A stretch of 43,759 bases of DNA from Lactobacillales bacterium (GCA_015654945.1 JAATGB010000201.1:1-43759), one strand, 5' to 3'. Shown: positions 16,647 to 25,665, counted from the first letter of the stretch. A program made the numbers and translations. Notes: a model not told the origin generated them from the sequence alone.

Positions 16647-17537
16647 TTATTCTTTAACTGCACCAACCATCATCCCTGAAATAAAATAACGTTGTAGCAA
16701 GGGATAGATCACCAAAATCGGTACAGTTGTAACAATAATCGTTGCTAATTGGACTCCTTTGCTGCTGCTTTGAACCACTGAATTGGTCAATGCCGCATTA
16801 TCAAAACCTTTTGTCTGAGATTGCACAATAATTTCATAAATTTTCATTTGCAGCGGATACAAATTTTGATTGGTAATAAACATCTTTGCTGTCATAAAAT
16901 CATTCCACTGTGCCACACCATTAAATAAAGTAATCGTCGCAAGGGCTGGTTTAGAAAGTGGTAGAAATATTTTGGTGAAAATTGTCCAATCACTTGCACC
17001 ATCAATTTTCGCGGATTCTTCCAAAGAAGCAGGAACATCTCGGAAAAAATTCATCAGAATAATCACATCATAATAACTGAGCATGCCCGGAATGATGTAC
17101 ACCCAGAAGCTATCTAGTAAGCCAAGCGAACGAATCAATAAATAGTACGGAATCATGCCGCCACCAAAATACAAGGTGATCACACCAAATCTTGTATAAA
17201 AGCCCCGACCGACTAAATGCTTTTTACTCAAACCATAAGCGACCATGGCACAAAACAACACATGCGTGAAAGCGCCTACAACTGTTTTCGCAATTGAGAT
17301 GCCAAAGGCGCGCCAAATACTGGTATCCGCAAATACTTTTTGATAATTTTGTAAGGTGAAATCCTGTGACCAAAAAATGGAATGACCGTCTGCTAGCGCT
17401 GTACTCGACGTAAAGGAAGAAACGACCACGTTCCAGATCGGAACAATGACAATCAAAGTAAAGACAACTAACAAAGCAAGGTTCAAAAAATTGAACAGAC
17501 GATTTTCGCGGACCGTTTTACCCGTTTTCTGCTTCAT
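16647..17537 (-). CDS. Sugar ABC transporter permease (LplC/YtcP-like)
   Basis: This is the second membrane subunit of the oligosaccharide importer (296 residues, six predicted helices). The N-terminal helix follows a short basic cytoplasmic tail. The EAA loop that docks the ATPase is ESAKIDGASDWTIFTKIFLPLSKP, with core EESAKIDGAS at about residues 190-200. The C-terminus ends YFISGMMVGAVKE, which is characteristic of the LplC family. It lies 28 bases before the binding-protein gene and 14 bases after the first permease. Confidence 0.94.
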   Translation of the reverse strand: MKQKTGKTVRENRLFNFLNLALLVVFTLIVIVPIWNVVVSSFTSSTALADGHSIFWSQDFTLQNYQKVFADTSIWRAFGISIAKTVVGAFTHVLFCAMVAYGLSKKHLVGRGFYTRFGVITLYFGGGMIPYYLLIRSLGLLDSFWVYIIPGMLSYYDVIILMNFFRDVPASLEESAKIDGASDWTIFTKIFLPLSKPALATITLFNGVAQWNDFMTAKMFITNQNLYPLQMKIYEIIVQSQTKGFDNAALTNSVVQSSSKGVQLATIIVTTVPILVIYPLLQRYFISGMMVGAVKE

Positions 17538-17551
17538 GCTTTCCCTTCTTT

Positions 17552-18514
17552 CTAGAAAATAACGGATTCGCCGTCATTCATTTTTTTCGTAACTGTATTG
17601 GTAATCAGCAGCAAGACCATCGAAATAAGCGAAATTCCTAACCCCACTGCTGTCGCATAAGAAAAATCTCCTTGTGTTAATCCCATACGGTAAACATAGG
17701 AATTAATAACTTCTGATTTAGCCGAGTTTTGCGAATTCATCAGAACCAGTGTTTGATCTAAATTTGAGCCTAGCAAGTTGCTCACATTTAAAATTAAATT
17801 AAGTGAAATAATTGGTGTTAAAAACGGCAAGGTAATTTGGGTAATCTGCGTCCATTTTGTTGCCCCATCAATGCGTGCTGCTTCGTAATAAGTCGGATCA
17901 ATTTTTGCCATCGTCGCTAAATAAAGAATCGTACCCCAGCCTGCCTCTTTCCAAACATCGGAAAGAACGGCAATCAGCCAGTATTGGTTGGCCGCTAATA
18001 AATGGTTGTTTCCTTGTTTGATCAAACCAATCCCTAACAATAATTGATTAAGTAAACCACTAGTGGATAACCAAGAAATCAGCATGCCGCCAAGAATGAT
18101 CCACGACAAGAAATGGGGTAAATAAGAAATTGTTTGAACGATTTTTTTGAAGGGTCCGTCTTTTAACTCAAAAATCATAATCGCTAAAATCACAGGAATA
18201 AAGAACCCAACTGCTAATTTTAGCAAGCTAATACCTAGAGTATTGACCACCGCCTCCATAAAATAGCGATCACCGAGAATTACCTTGAAATTATCCAGGC
18301 CAACCCACGGGGCACCGGCAATTGTATCTGTGATTGTGTAGTGCTTAAAGGCAATAATGACCCCATATATGGGAATATAGGTAAAAATAAACATAAACGC
18401 AATTCCCGGTAACACCATTCCTTGTAATCGCCATTGTGCCATAAATTTTAGCGCTTTTTCCGTAAATTTTTGTTTCCACATTTTGGCGGGTCTTTTTACT
18501 CTCTCCGATTTCAT
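17552..18514 (-). CDS. Sugar ABC transporter permease (LplB-like)
   Basis: This is the first membrane subunit of the importer (320 residues). A basic N-terminal tail is followed by about six helices. The family landmarks GIAFMFIFTYIPIYGVIIAF and YLPHFLSWIILGGML are present, and the EAA loop reads YYEAARIDGATKWTQITQIT. The start ATG has AAAGGAGG nine bases upstream. It pairs with the next gene to form a heterodimeric channel. It follows the GH94 gene by 25 bases, so uptake and phosphorolysis are encoded together. Confidence 0.94.
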   Translation of the reverse strand: MKSERVKRPAKMWKQKFTEKALKFMAQWRLQGMVLPGIAFMFIFTYIPIYGVIIAFKHYTITDTIAGAPWVGLDNFKVILGDRYFMEAVVNTLGISLLKLAVGFFIPVILAIMIFELKDGPFKKIVQTISYLPHFLSWIILGGMLISWLSTSGLLNQLLLGIGLIKQGNNHLLAANQYWLIAVLSDVWKEAGWGTILYLATMAKIDPTYYEAARIDGATKWTQITQITLPFLTPIISLNLILNVSNLLGSNLDQTLVLMNSQNSAKSEVINSYVYRMGLTQGDFSYATAVGLGISLISMVLLLITNTVTKKMNDGESVIF

Positions 18515-18539
18515 ATTTTATTTCCTCCTTTATCACCAT

Positions 18540-21500
18540 CTATTTTTTGTCAGCACCGCCCTCACCAATTTGCTTTTCTTTTTCATAAACAAGAAAAATT
18601 TCCTTTTCTTTGCCAATTATTTTCTCCATTAGCGCTTTAGGTAAAATATACCCCCCACGTCGATACGGGTTTGGTTCCGTCTTAATTTTTTGCAAATCAA
18701 TGTGCGTTCCGTTGACGGTTAATTTTTCTTGCTTTCCTTGGCGAATTTCGAGCTTAAGTGGGATATCTAGATAGCTTAGCTGGCCGCCAAACATTTCAAA
18801 GCCAGTCGGAATTGTAGGATCAATCACCAAATTTTGGTTGCGAATTTTAATCCCTAAAAGATTGGTAATCAGTTGATTGAGATAAATTCCGGGACCACTT
18901 GAATACACACGCCACCCGCCCTTGACCTGTTTTTTACCTTCTTTAAGTAGGTGGAAGCCAGCTGCTGCTTCATAGCGCGTTTTAAAATCGCCGTCGGAAC
19001 TGCTGAAATAGGCATTACTTTGTCTGAGTGCTGCGTTTTTCACCACATGCTGAATCAAAATGGGATTAATCGTGCTCAAAGCTTGCCACAGATCATTTCC
19101 TCGACCCATTTTACTTAGAGATTCACTGTAACGAATATGGGCATGGACATACTGTAAACCAATTTCACGACCAAAATTAGCTGCTTGTTCTGCGCGCTTA
19201 AAATAGGTACTGATACCACCATCATAAGGAGCCGGTTTGTTCATTAGGTGAACACCATCCGGAAAGAGCAAGGTTTCTTTGATGACTTTCAGATAATCCT
19301 TGGCCTTTTGCTTTTCGCTTAATTCACTCGTAATGCTTTGAATCATCGGTAATAAGCGATAATGAATCCCGGTTTTCGTATCTGTTGGATGAATAATGTA
19401 TTCAAATTTCTGATTTTCATGTAAAACAAACCCTGGTAATACCTCTTTGTTTACCATATAGCGGTCATAGTCCCTGCGAATAGCTGCTGCTAATTCCTGC
19501 CACGCTCGACTTTCTTGTTCATATACCTCGGCAAGTGCTACTGCGAAGTTTTGAATGGCCGAATAAGTCAACGCAACTGTCCAAGTACTCGCCATATCTT
19601 TCTTCAAACGCTCATCTGCAGGCTGTAACGTATCATCCCAATCACCATCGCCATAGCAAGATAATTTGGTTCCCGCTAAAAAATGTTGTTGGATATAGGC
19701 GATTTCCCGTTTAATATGTTGGAATAAGGTTTCTTTTACTTCACTATATTGACCGGTTTGTTTCATCATGTAAGGAAGCTCTGTCTCTAAAATCGCAAAA
19801 TCATTTGTTGCCATTAAATAATCACCGATAACCTTCAGTGGCCAAACAATGATATCCCCGTGGCTTTCATTCGCCATTATTTCTTGATACTGATCAAACA
19901 TAAACCATTGCGGCCAATTGCCGTCTTCTTTAAATTGATGCGTAAATAAATGAAGTAAAATGGTACGGACAATCTCAAAATTCTGTGTCGCCATAAAAAA
20001 CTCAATTGGTCCTTGGCAAACATCGCGCGTTCCCCATGCAGCGCCACCAAACTGTTCTAACCCATGCGGTGAAAGATAATGAATGAGCATATCTAAGGTA
20101 TACCAATCGATAATCGTATTCATTCGTACCAGTTCTTCTGGTTGTGGCTCTTGGCTTGTCGTCAGTGCAAACTGATGCTGTAATGCATGAATATGTTGTT
20201 GAAAATCACGCTGTGCTTCTGCAGCTGTTTGTTGTGAGCAATGTGGAAATTCGGGTTCAAGTGTTGCTTGCGTCTTCACAGAAATCTTCTTTGCTCGTTT
20301 AAATTGTAACGTCAGTAAATTCAGCTCTGGTTCCTTCACTTCTGCTAAGGATTCAAACCAAAAATCATTTCCAATTATTTTTCCTTCTGCTCCTGACCAA
20401 TCTATTTTGTATTTTAAATCTGGACATTTTTTTTGTACGAGACTCCATTTTTCAGGAGCAAAGATCCGCTGATTTTTCTCTTTTATAGGCTGTTCTGCGG
20501 AAACATCTGTTAATAAAATCTCACTGGTAATCAGCCACTCATATTCGTTGCCCTGAAGAGACTCAATTGTCAACTCACTTTCTGGCCCATCGGTCTTCCC
20601 TTGAAGCGTCACCAGTAAATAATCTGCTTGATATTTATAGAGCCATTTTACGTTATTCAGTCCCATTTCATAGGCAGAAGGCAGACCTAAAATCGCATAA
20701 TTATCCTTCGATTCTTTGAGATAGATTCGTTGCCCGGTCGTTTTAAAAATATTTAAAGGATTCCGGACATTTGATAAGAAAGCATTCATCGAAGTATTGC
20801 CCAGTACAAGTTGTGATTGAAAGACACCATACATATAAGAAGTCACCGCCATCGTTGGTTGCAAAATATCAGTATGCTTCTCGGCTAAAATAATATGACC
20901 ATGCGAGCGTTCGGTTTTTTCTTCTTTTTCGCGTAACACCACATGCTGATTCTCTGATCCAAAAAAGGAGAGCAGCTGCCCATTTTCATCGTATTCCGGC
21001 AATTTTTTCTCCGGATAAAAAATAGCACGTTCTTTTTCGGTCAAATATTCACCATTCACTAAATTCGTTGTCGTTTTTTTTCGTTTTAGAATGGGCTGCG
21101 TTTTCCATTTTTCTGCTTGTACCTGTGCCTGAGATAAAAGCTGGTATTCGGTCGTAATTGTCGAAATGTCTTGTATTTTTTTGACCTTATCAGGGTAATT
21201 CGCTTGTGCCACTCCATAAAAAACCACTGATTGCGCTTCAGGTGTAAGCGTTAATTCATCGCTTTGTAGCGCAATATAGCCAAACTCATATTGATAAATT
21301 TCGCTTGCCAAATTGGGCTGACTTAACGCTGCTGCTTGATTTGTCCATTTATAAGAGGGACCAAAAAATTGATAGCCATCCGTTGAAAAATGAGTTGCAC
21401 CACTTAGCGTACCAATTTGCATGTACGGATTTTTTCCTTGTTGTGCTTGATTTTGCCTCGCAGTTACATGTGTCCCCGTTTTCTGGTCGGTAAAGACTTG

Positions 21501-21938
21501 ATAATCAACATATTGTGAGACATACGCCTCATTTGCTAAAAGCGTTTCTGGCAGCGCCAAACCCACATCTTGACCTAAAATGATATCAATTTTTTGCGGG
21601 ACTGTACCCGCTACACGAATAGTCCAAAACCACGTATTCGTTTTCCCTAACTGAAAAGTCACTTCGTAGCGAAACGTTTCGATTTTTCCCGACCAACGAA
21701 TCTGCTGGTCTCGAAAGCTGACTTGACTCGCCGATTGACTGCCGATAAGCGGATAACTTCGAATTTGATTTTGCTCGGTTTTAACTCGTAGATATAAATT
21801 ACTTAGTGATCCATCAAATGAATTTCCAGTCAGTTGGTTGAGCTGCATCCCGTTAACGCAGAAGCTTTCAAGTGCTCCTGTACTTAAAAAAATGGCGTCA
21901 AGTGCTTGATTTTTTATTGTTAGTTTTCCGTTTTCCAT
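18540..21938 (-). CDS. GH94 phosphorylase, probably 1,2-beta-oligoglucan (sophorose-type) phosphorylase
   Basis: GH94 enzymes cleave beta-glucosides with inorganic phosphate, giving alpha-glucose-1-phosphate. This 1132-residue protein has an N-terminal beta-sandwich region (about 1-600) and a C-terminal (alpha/alpha)6 barrel. The barrel contains GGAAWGTRDVCQGP, GNWPQWFMFD and CYGDGDWDDTL, whose second Asp of the DD pair (about residue 769) corresponds by position to the family general acid. The length exceeds cellobiose and chitobiose phosphorylases (about 800 residues) and fits the Listeria innocua Lin1839 type, which acts on sophorotriose and longer chains. A GH3 beta-glucosidase, permeases and binding protein flank that gene, as here. 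The substrate is inferred from this match in length and context. A 13-base copy of the operator core lies in its 5' coding part. Confidence 0.85.
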   Translation of the reverse strand: MENGKLTIKNQALDAIFLSTGALESFCVNGMQLNQLTGNSFDGSLSNLYLRVKTEQNQIRSYPLIGSQSASQVSFRDQQIRWSGKIETFRYEVTFQLGKTNTWFWTIRVAGTVPQKIDIILGQDVGLALPETLLANEAYVSQYVDYQVFTDQKTGTHVTARQNQAQQGKNPYMQIGTLSGATHFSTDGYQFFGPSYKWTNQAAALSQPNLASEIYQYEFGYIALQSDELTLTPEAQSVVFYGVAQANYPDKVKKIQDISTITTEYQLLSQAQVQAEKWKTQPILKRKKTTTNLVNGEYLTEKERAIFYPEKKLPEYDENGQLLSFFGSENQHVVLREKEEKTERSHGHIILAEKHTDILQPTMAVTSYMYGVFQSQLVLGNTSMNAFLSNVRNPLNIFKTTGQRIYLKESKDNYAILGLPSAYEMGLNNVKWLYKYQADYLLVTLQGKTDGPESELTIESLQGNEYEWLITSEILLTDVSAEQPIKEKNQRIFAPEKWSLVQKKCPDLKYKIDWSGAEGKIIGNDFWFESLAEVKEPELNLLTLQFKRAKKISVKTQATLEPEFPHCSQQTAAEAQRDFQQHIHALQHQFALTTSQEPQPEELVRMNTIIDWYTLDMLIHYLSPHGLEQFGGAAWGTRDVCQGPIEFFMATQNFEIVRTILLHLFTHQFKEDGNWPQWFMFDQYQEIMANESHGDIIVWPLKVIGDYLMATNDFAILETELPYMMKQTGQYSEVKETLFQHIKREIAYIQQHFLAGTKLSCYGDGDWDDTLQPADERLKKDMASTWTVALTYSAIQNFAVALAEVYEQESRAWQELAAAIRRDYDRYMVNKEVLPGFVLHENQKFEYIIHPTDTKTGIHYRLLPMIQSITSELSEKQKAKDYLKVIKETLLFPDGVHLMNKPAPYDGGISTYFKRAEQAANFGREIGLQYVHAHIRYSESLSKMGRGNDLWQALSTINPILIQHVVKNAALRQSNAYFSSSDGDFKTRYEAAAGFHLLKEGKKQVKGGWRVYSSGPGIYLNQLITNLLGIKIRNQNLVIDPTIPTGFEMFGGQLSYLDIPLKLEIRQGKQEKLTVNGTHIDLQKIKTEPNPYRRGGYILPKALMEKIIGKEKEIFLVYEKEKQIGEGGADKK
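21670..21684. promoter_or_regulatory. Second copy of the operator-like palindrome inside the GH94 gene
   Basis: CGAAACGTTTCGATT is identical over 15 bases to the sequence at the operon promoter (24139-24153). It lies about 255 bases inside the GH94 coding region, encoding IETF. LacI-type proteins often use paired operators for looping, so this may be a real auxiliary site, but a coding coincidence cannot be excluded. Confidence 0.45.
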
Positions 21939-21957
21939 AATTCACTTCCTACCTAAT

Positions 21958-24111
21958 TTAAATGGTTAGATTTACTGCAAGAACGGCTTCACTATTACCG
22001 CCTACCATGAACACAAATTCGCCTGTATCCCAACTCCTAGTGAGGTTTGTGTGGACATAAGCCAGTTCGGATAAATCAAATTCATGTTGAATCGTCTGTG
22101 CCCTTCCTTTTTCAAGAAATACACGATCAAAACCTTTCAGCTCTTGCAGCGGACGCACCACCTGTCCCATTTTGTCTCGCACGTACCACTGAACAATTTC
22201 CGTGCCTGCACGTTTCCCAGTATTTTCAACCGTAACTTTGCAAAGAATCTTATTATTTACAGTTTTTTCCACCTGTAAATCTTTATACGCAAAGGTCGTA
22301 TAGCTTAAACCATAGCCAAAAGGATACAGGGGTGTGTTTTCCACATCCAAATATTTTGAGACATATTTATTTTCAAGATTGTTGTGATCAATCGGGCGTC
22401 CTGTATTAAAATGATTGTAATATAGGGGAACTTGTCCAACATTTCGCGGAAAACTCATCGTTATTTTTCCTTGAGGCATTGCCTTTCCATAGAGAATATT
22501 CACAATTGCTTCGGCACCACCAGTTCCCGGGAACCAAGCTTCCACCAATCCTTGTACATCTCGACTGACTTCCTCCAGTGCCAAAGGACGACCGTTAAAG
22601 AGAACCAAAACAATTCGCGGATTGACCGCACGTAAGCGTGACACGAGTTCACGTTGGGCTTTGGGTAAGCGAATGTCACTGCGACTGCTTGCCTCTCCAC
22701 TCATATCCACGGTTTCTCCTGTTAAAATCACCACTTTATCCGCATGTTTTGCCAGTTCTAGTGCTTTTTCCAGCTCGGTTTCTGTTACAACAAAAGGCGA
22801 AGCAATTTCACAGATTTGCGTTTGCTCAATTGCTTGCTTTGCTTTTAAAATCTCCGCAACTGTTTTCGTTTCCTCAGGATTCCCTTTCCAGCTCCATGTG
22901 CCTAATATCTCGGAACTATTTACATGGGATCCGATGAATAGAACGTTTTCATTTTTATTTAAAGGTAAGATTTCTTCCTTATTTTCTAGTAAAACAATGG
23001 ATTCTGCTGCTGCTTTCCGTGCAATTTCCTGATGCTTCGTTGAAAAGACCACTTCTTTTTCTTTTTTTTCATCGGCAAAACGATCTGGATTTTCAAATAA
23101 ACCCAATTCATTTTTTAATGTCAAAATGCGTAGAACAGCTTCGTCTAGTAATTCTTCCGATAACATTCCTTCTTCAAGTAAGTGATTAAGCTCATTATGA
23201 TAGCAAAAGCTCATCATTTCAATATCCACACCTGCTTCCAGTGAAAGCTGCGCGACATCTCGTTCATCTGCTGCTACACCATGATGAATCACTTCTTTCA
23301 TCGCACTCCAATCCGAAATAAGTACCCCGTCAAATCCCCAATCTTTACGCAGAATTTCACGATTTAGCTGCTTGTTAACGGTTGCGGGAATACCATCCAC
23401 TGTATTAAAGGATGTCATCACCAATTTTACCCCTGCATCTAGAGCTGCTTTATACGCAGGTAAATAATTTTCATGTAGCTCTCGTTCGGACATATTAACA
23501 GTATTGTATTCACGTCCACCTTCCGGCGCGCCATAAGCGGCAAAATGTTTGACACAAGCGGCTAGCGTCCCATATTCTTGCAAAGCAGTTTTTTGCTCCC
23601 CTTGGTAACCCTCAACCATGCTTTTCGCATAAAGTGCATTTAGATAAGGATCTTCTCCGGTTGATTCCAACACTCTGCCCCAACGTGGATCTCGCACTAA
23701 GTCAACCATTGGCGAAAAGGTCACATGAATACCTGAAACCGCTGACTCTTCTGCCGCAATTCTGGCTGTTTCTTTGACCAACTCTGGCTGCCAGCTCGCT
23801 GCTAATCCTAACGGAATGGGAAAAATAGTTCGATAACCATGAATGATATCTGCCATTAATAGTAAAGGAATTTTTAAGCGACTTTTAGCCAAATATTCTC
23901 TTTGAACTTTTTTTGCTGCCGCTGCCCCGGACAAGCTCAGTACAGAACCAACCGTTACAAGATCTTCCTCCGTTAAATTATTGCCGCTGAGCGGACCTGT
24001 CGCTTCCGTTAATTCGTCACTGAAAAAATCTCCTGTTACTTGCTGCAACTGACCGAGTTTTTCGTTGCGTGTCATTTCTCGTAATAATTGCGTAAGTTGT
24101 TCCTTTTCCAT
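21958..24111 (-). CDS. GH3 beta-glucosidase (probably acting on sophorose and beta-1,2-glucans)
   Basis: GH3 enzymes release glucose from the non-reducing end of beta-glucosides with retention. The order is an N-terminal TIM barrel (FSPMVDLVRDPRWGRVLEST, KHFAAYG), the catalytic nucleophile Asp at residue 267 in GVLISDWSAM, a C-terminal alpha/beta sandwich (about 370-580, ESIVLLEN, SSRSDIRLP) and a fibronectin type III-like domain at the end (VENTGKRAGTEIVQ). The 717-residue length matches multi-domain GH3 enzymes. There is no signal peptide, so it acts inside the cell. It is the first gene of the operon, behind the promoter and operator. A Listeria innocua homologue beside the 1,2-beta-oligoglucan phosphorylase acts on sophorose, which supports the proposed role. 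Confidence 0.93.
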   Translation of the reverse strand: MEKEQLTQLLREMTRNEKLGQLQQVTGDFFSDELTEATGPLSGNNLTEEDLVTVGSVLSLSGAAAAKKVQREYLAKSRLKIPLLLMADIIHGYRTIFPIPLGLAASWQPELVKETARIAAEESAVSGIHVTFSPMVDLVRDPRWGRVLESTGEDPYLNALYAKSMVEGYQGEQKTALQEYGTLAACVKHFAAYGAPEGGREYNTVNMSERELHENYLPAYKAALDAGVKLVMTSFNTVDGIPATVNKQLNREILRKDWGFDGVLISDWSAMKEVIHHGVAADERDVAQLSLEAGVDIEMMSFCYHNELNHLLEEGMLSEELLDEAVLRILTLKNELGLFENPDRFADEKKEKEVVFSTKHQEIARKAAAESIVLLENKEEILPLNKNENVLFIGSHVNSSEILGTWSWKGNPEETKTVAEILKAKQAIEQTQICEIASPFVVTETELEKALELAKHADKVVILTGETVDMSGEASSRSDIRLPKAQRELVSRLRAVNPRIVLVLFNGRPLALEEVSRDVQGLVEAWFPGTGGAEAIVNILYGKAMPQGKITMSFPRNVGQVPLYYNHFNTGRPIDHNNLENKYVSKYLDVENTPLYPFGYGLSYTTFAYKDLQVEKTVNNKILCKVTVENTGKRAGTEIVQWYVRDKMGQVVRPLQELKGFDRVFLEKGRAQTIQHEFDLSELAYVHTNLTRSWDTGEFVFMVGGNSEAVLAVNLTI

Positions 24112-24137
24112 CCGTCACAATCCTTTCATTTCTATTT

Positions 24138-24192
24138 ATCGAAACGTTTCGATTAAAGTTTACCATTTCAATTTAAATTTGTAAACGTTTTC
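24138..24192 (-). promoter_or_regulatory. Promoter, LacI operator and possible cre site of the glucan operon
   Basis: On the minus strand TTTACA (24185-24180), a 17-base spacer and TAAACT (24162-24157) form the promoter. A perfect 16-base palindrome ATCGAAACGTTTCGAT (24138-24153) covers the expected transcription start, the classical place for a LacI-type repressor. TGTAAACGTTTTC (24179-24191) overlaps the -35 box and differs little from the CcpA cre consensus, so catabolite repression is likely as well. Confidence 0.75.
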
Positions 24193-24278
24193 TTCGTTTT
24201 TTATTAAATTTATTTGGTAAAAAATTCTGAAAGTTATTTCATAAAATACCTACCGCTTACGCTTAAGTAAACAAAAAA

Positions 24279-24302
24279 GTCCATCTCATTTCTGAGATAG
24301 AC
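24279..24302 (-). terminator. Terminator-like hairpin upstream of the glucan operon
   Basis: On the minus strand GTC-ATCTCA pairs with TGAGAT-GAC and is followed by six T, then GTTTAC. No convincing gene ends here. The 24193-24598 spacer otherwise holds only a short plus-strand frame of 14 codons (24318-24362) with a good ribosome binding site, of unknown meaning. Confidence 0.5.
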
Positions 24303-24598
24303 TAAAAGGAGTTAAAAATGAAAAAGTGTTTGGGTTGTTTTGTTGGTATATGTACATACTAGTCCGGAGATGTGAATTTTTTGTGATTGAATTTTTATTT
24401 CTTCATGAACTATTTTTCGATAAACATTCCTTAGTAGAGAATCACAAAAAGATAGGTCTTTGTTCACAAAAATATCATAGTAGTCGTATGAATTTTCATT
24501 TTTCTTCAACTATTTACGTTACGCTATTCTAAAAAAAGAATACACACTTACTTTTTATGTAATTACTATTATTTCGTAAATAGAATTCAGGTGGAAAA

Positions 24599-25555
24599 AT
24601 GAGGAAAATTAAAAAAAAATGGCTTATTTTGATGTTAGTCGTTTGCTTGATGTACATATTTTTAGGTGAAAAATTATATGCACTTACAGATGCTACAGAT
24701 GGTCAAAAAACAGCAAAAACGCAGGTACTAAAACAAACACAGGTACAAAAAAAAGCGCAGCAAAAGAAAAAACAAAAACAAATTAAAGCAAAACAAACAA
24801 AAATAGTCAATAACTTACGCACTTATCTCAACTCAGTGACTTCTGATGGCACTGTTAGTGTTAGTTTTTATAACTTAGATCCAGTTTCAGCTAGTAAAGC
24901 GGCAAAAAGTGAGGATGCACGTGTTTATCAAGCTGGCGCCTTAGCAGTTTCTGCTAACGCAGATACCGTAGAAACATCTGCTAGTACTTATAAATTGTTT
25001 ATTATCGCTTTTTTAATGAATCAAAAAAAGCAAGGAAATTTTACTTGGACAGATACAAACACCGTGGGCTTTAAAAATATGATTTTATACAGTCAAAATG
25101 AGTACGCAGAAAGCCAATTAGTCGCTTATGGTCGTGATCTAATCAATCAGTTTATTGAGGATCAAGGTTGGTATTCTCCCGTTTTTAGCGCGACAGACTA
25201 TTCAAAAACAACGGCATTAAGCTTGACGAAGCTTCTATGTGATTTAGCAGATGGAACAGGAATTTTTAGTAATGAGTCTGACCGCGAATTTATTTTAGAG
25301 CTGATGCGCACACAAGTCTATCGCGACGGGATTCCTGCTGGCGCTGCTGACGCGCTATCGGGAACGACGGTTGCTGATAAAGTTGGGTTCCTTAATGACG
25401 TGAATAATGATGCTGGGATTGTGACTCTCCCAAATGGTCAAAGGTATATTTTAGTCGTGATGACGCATGGGCATAATCAAAGCGGCTTTAGTGGTTTCCC
25501 TAAAATAGCGACAATTACCAAAAAAGTCCAACAAATTGTCTATGATGGAAAATGA
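24599..25555 (+). CDS. Membrane-anchored serine hydrolase of the class A beta-lactamase fold
   Basis: The 318-residue protein has a basic N-terminus and one membrane helix (about 8-28), then a Lys/Gln-rich segment (about 45-72) that resembles a coiled coil or wall-spanning linker. The extracellular domain carries the three active-site motifs of penicilloyl-serine proteins: SxxK as STYK (Ser129, Lys132), SxN as SQN (165-167) and a KTG variant, KVG (261-263). The omega-loop Glu needed for beta-lactamase deacylation (ExxLN) is not seen, so resistance is not implied. Such proteins are widespread in enterococci and of unknown function, perhaps acting on peptidoglycan. The start has CAGGTGG six bases upstream. 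It appears monocistronic. Confidence 0.85.
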   Translation: MRKIKKKWLILMLVVCLMYIFLGEKLYALTDATDGQKTAKTQVLKQTQVQKKAQQKKKQKQIKAKQTKIVNNLRTYLNSVTSDGTVSVSFYNLDPVSASKAAKSEDARVYQAGALAVSANADTVETSASTYKLFIIAFLMNQKKQGNFTWTDTNTVGFKNMILYSQNEYAESQLVAYGRDLINQFIEDQGWYSPVFSATDYSKTTALSLTKLLCDLADGTGIFSNESDREFILELMRTQVYRDGIPAGAADALSGTTVADKVGFLNDVNNDAGIVTLPNGQRYILVVMTHGHNQSGFSGFPKIATITKKVQQIVYDGK

Positions 25556-25633
25556 AGCATCTTGCTAGCTTCCTTTCTGAATTTTTATTGATCATAGTAG
25601 GAAAAACTAGCTTGTTTATTTTAAAATTAAAAA

Positions 25634-25665
25634 AAGCTCCCCTCTCAGTTCAGATGGCGAAGCTT
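25634..25665 (-). terminator. Terminator of tRNA-Ser
   Basis: On the minus strand AAGCTTC pairs with GGGAGCTT around a large loop, followed by TTTTTAATTTT. It lies about 30 bases after the tRNA 3' end. Confidence 0.6.

Noticed and set aside
18540-21938. Annotation of the GH94 gene as cellobiose or chitobiose phosphorylase
   Set aside because: The protein is about 300 residues longer than those enzymes, and its neighbours match the 1,2-beta-oligoglucan phosphorylase locus better.
22622-23032. 136-codon plus-strand frame opposite the GH3 gene
   Set aside because: It lies wholly within the conserved GH3 coding region on the other strand, without ribosome binding site or known domain.
24312-24509. 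65-codon minus-strand frame between the glucan operon and the serine hydrolase gene
   Set aside because: It needs a TTG start without a ribosome binding site and shows no recognisable family features, although a terminator-like hairpin follows it.
24599-25555. Annotation as an antibiotic-resistance beta-lactamase
   Set aside because: The omega-loop Glu needed for hydrolysis is not seen, the third motif is KVG instead of KTG, and the context has no resistance genes.
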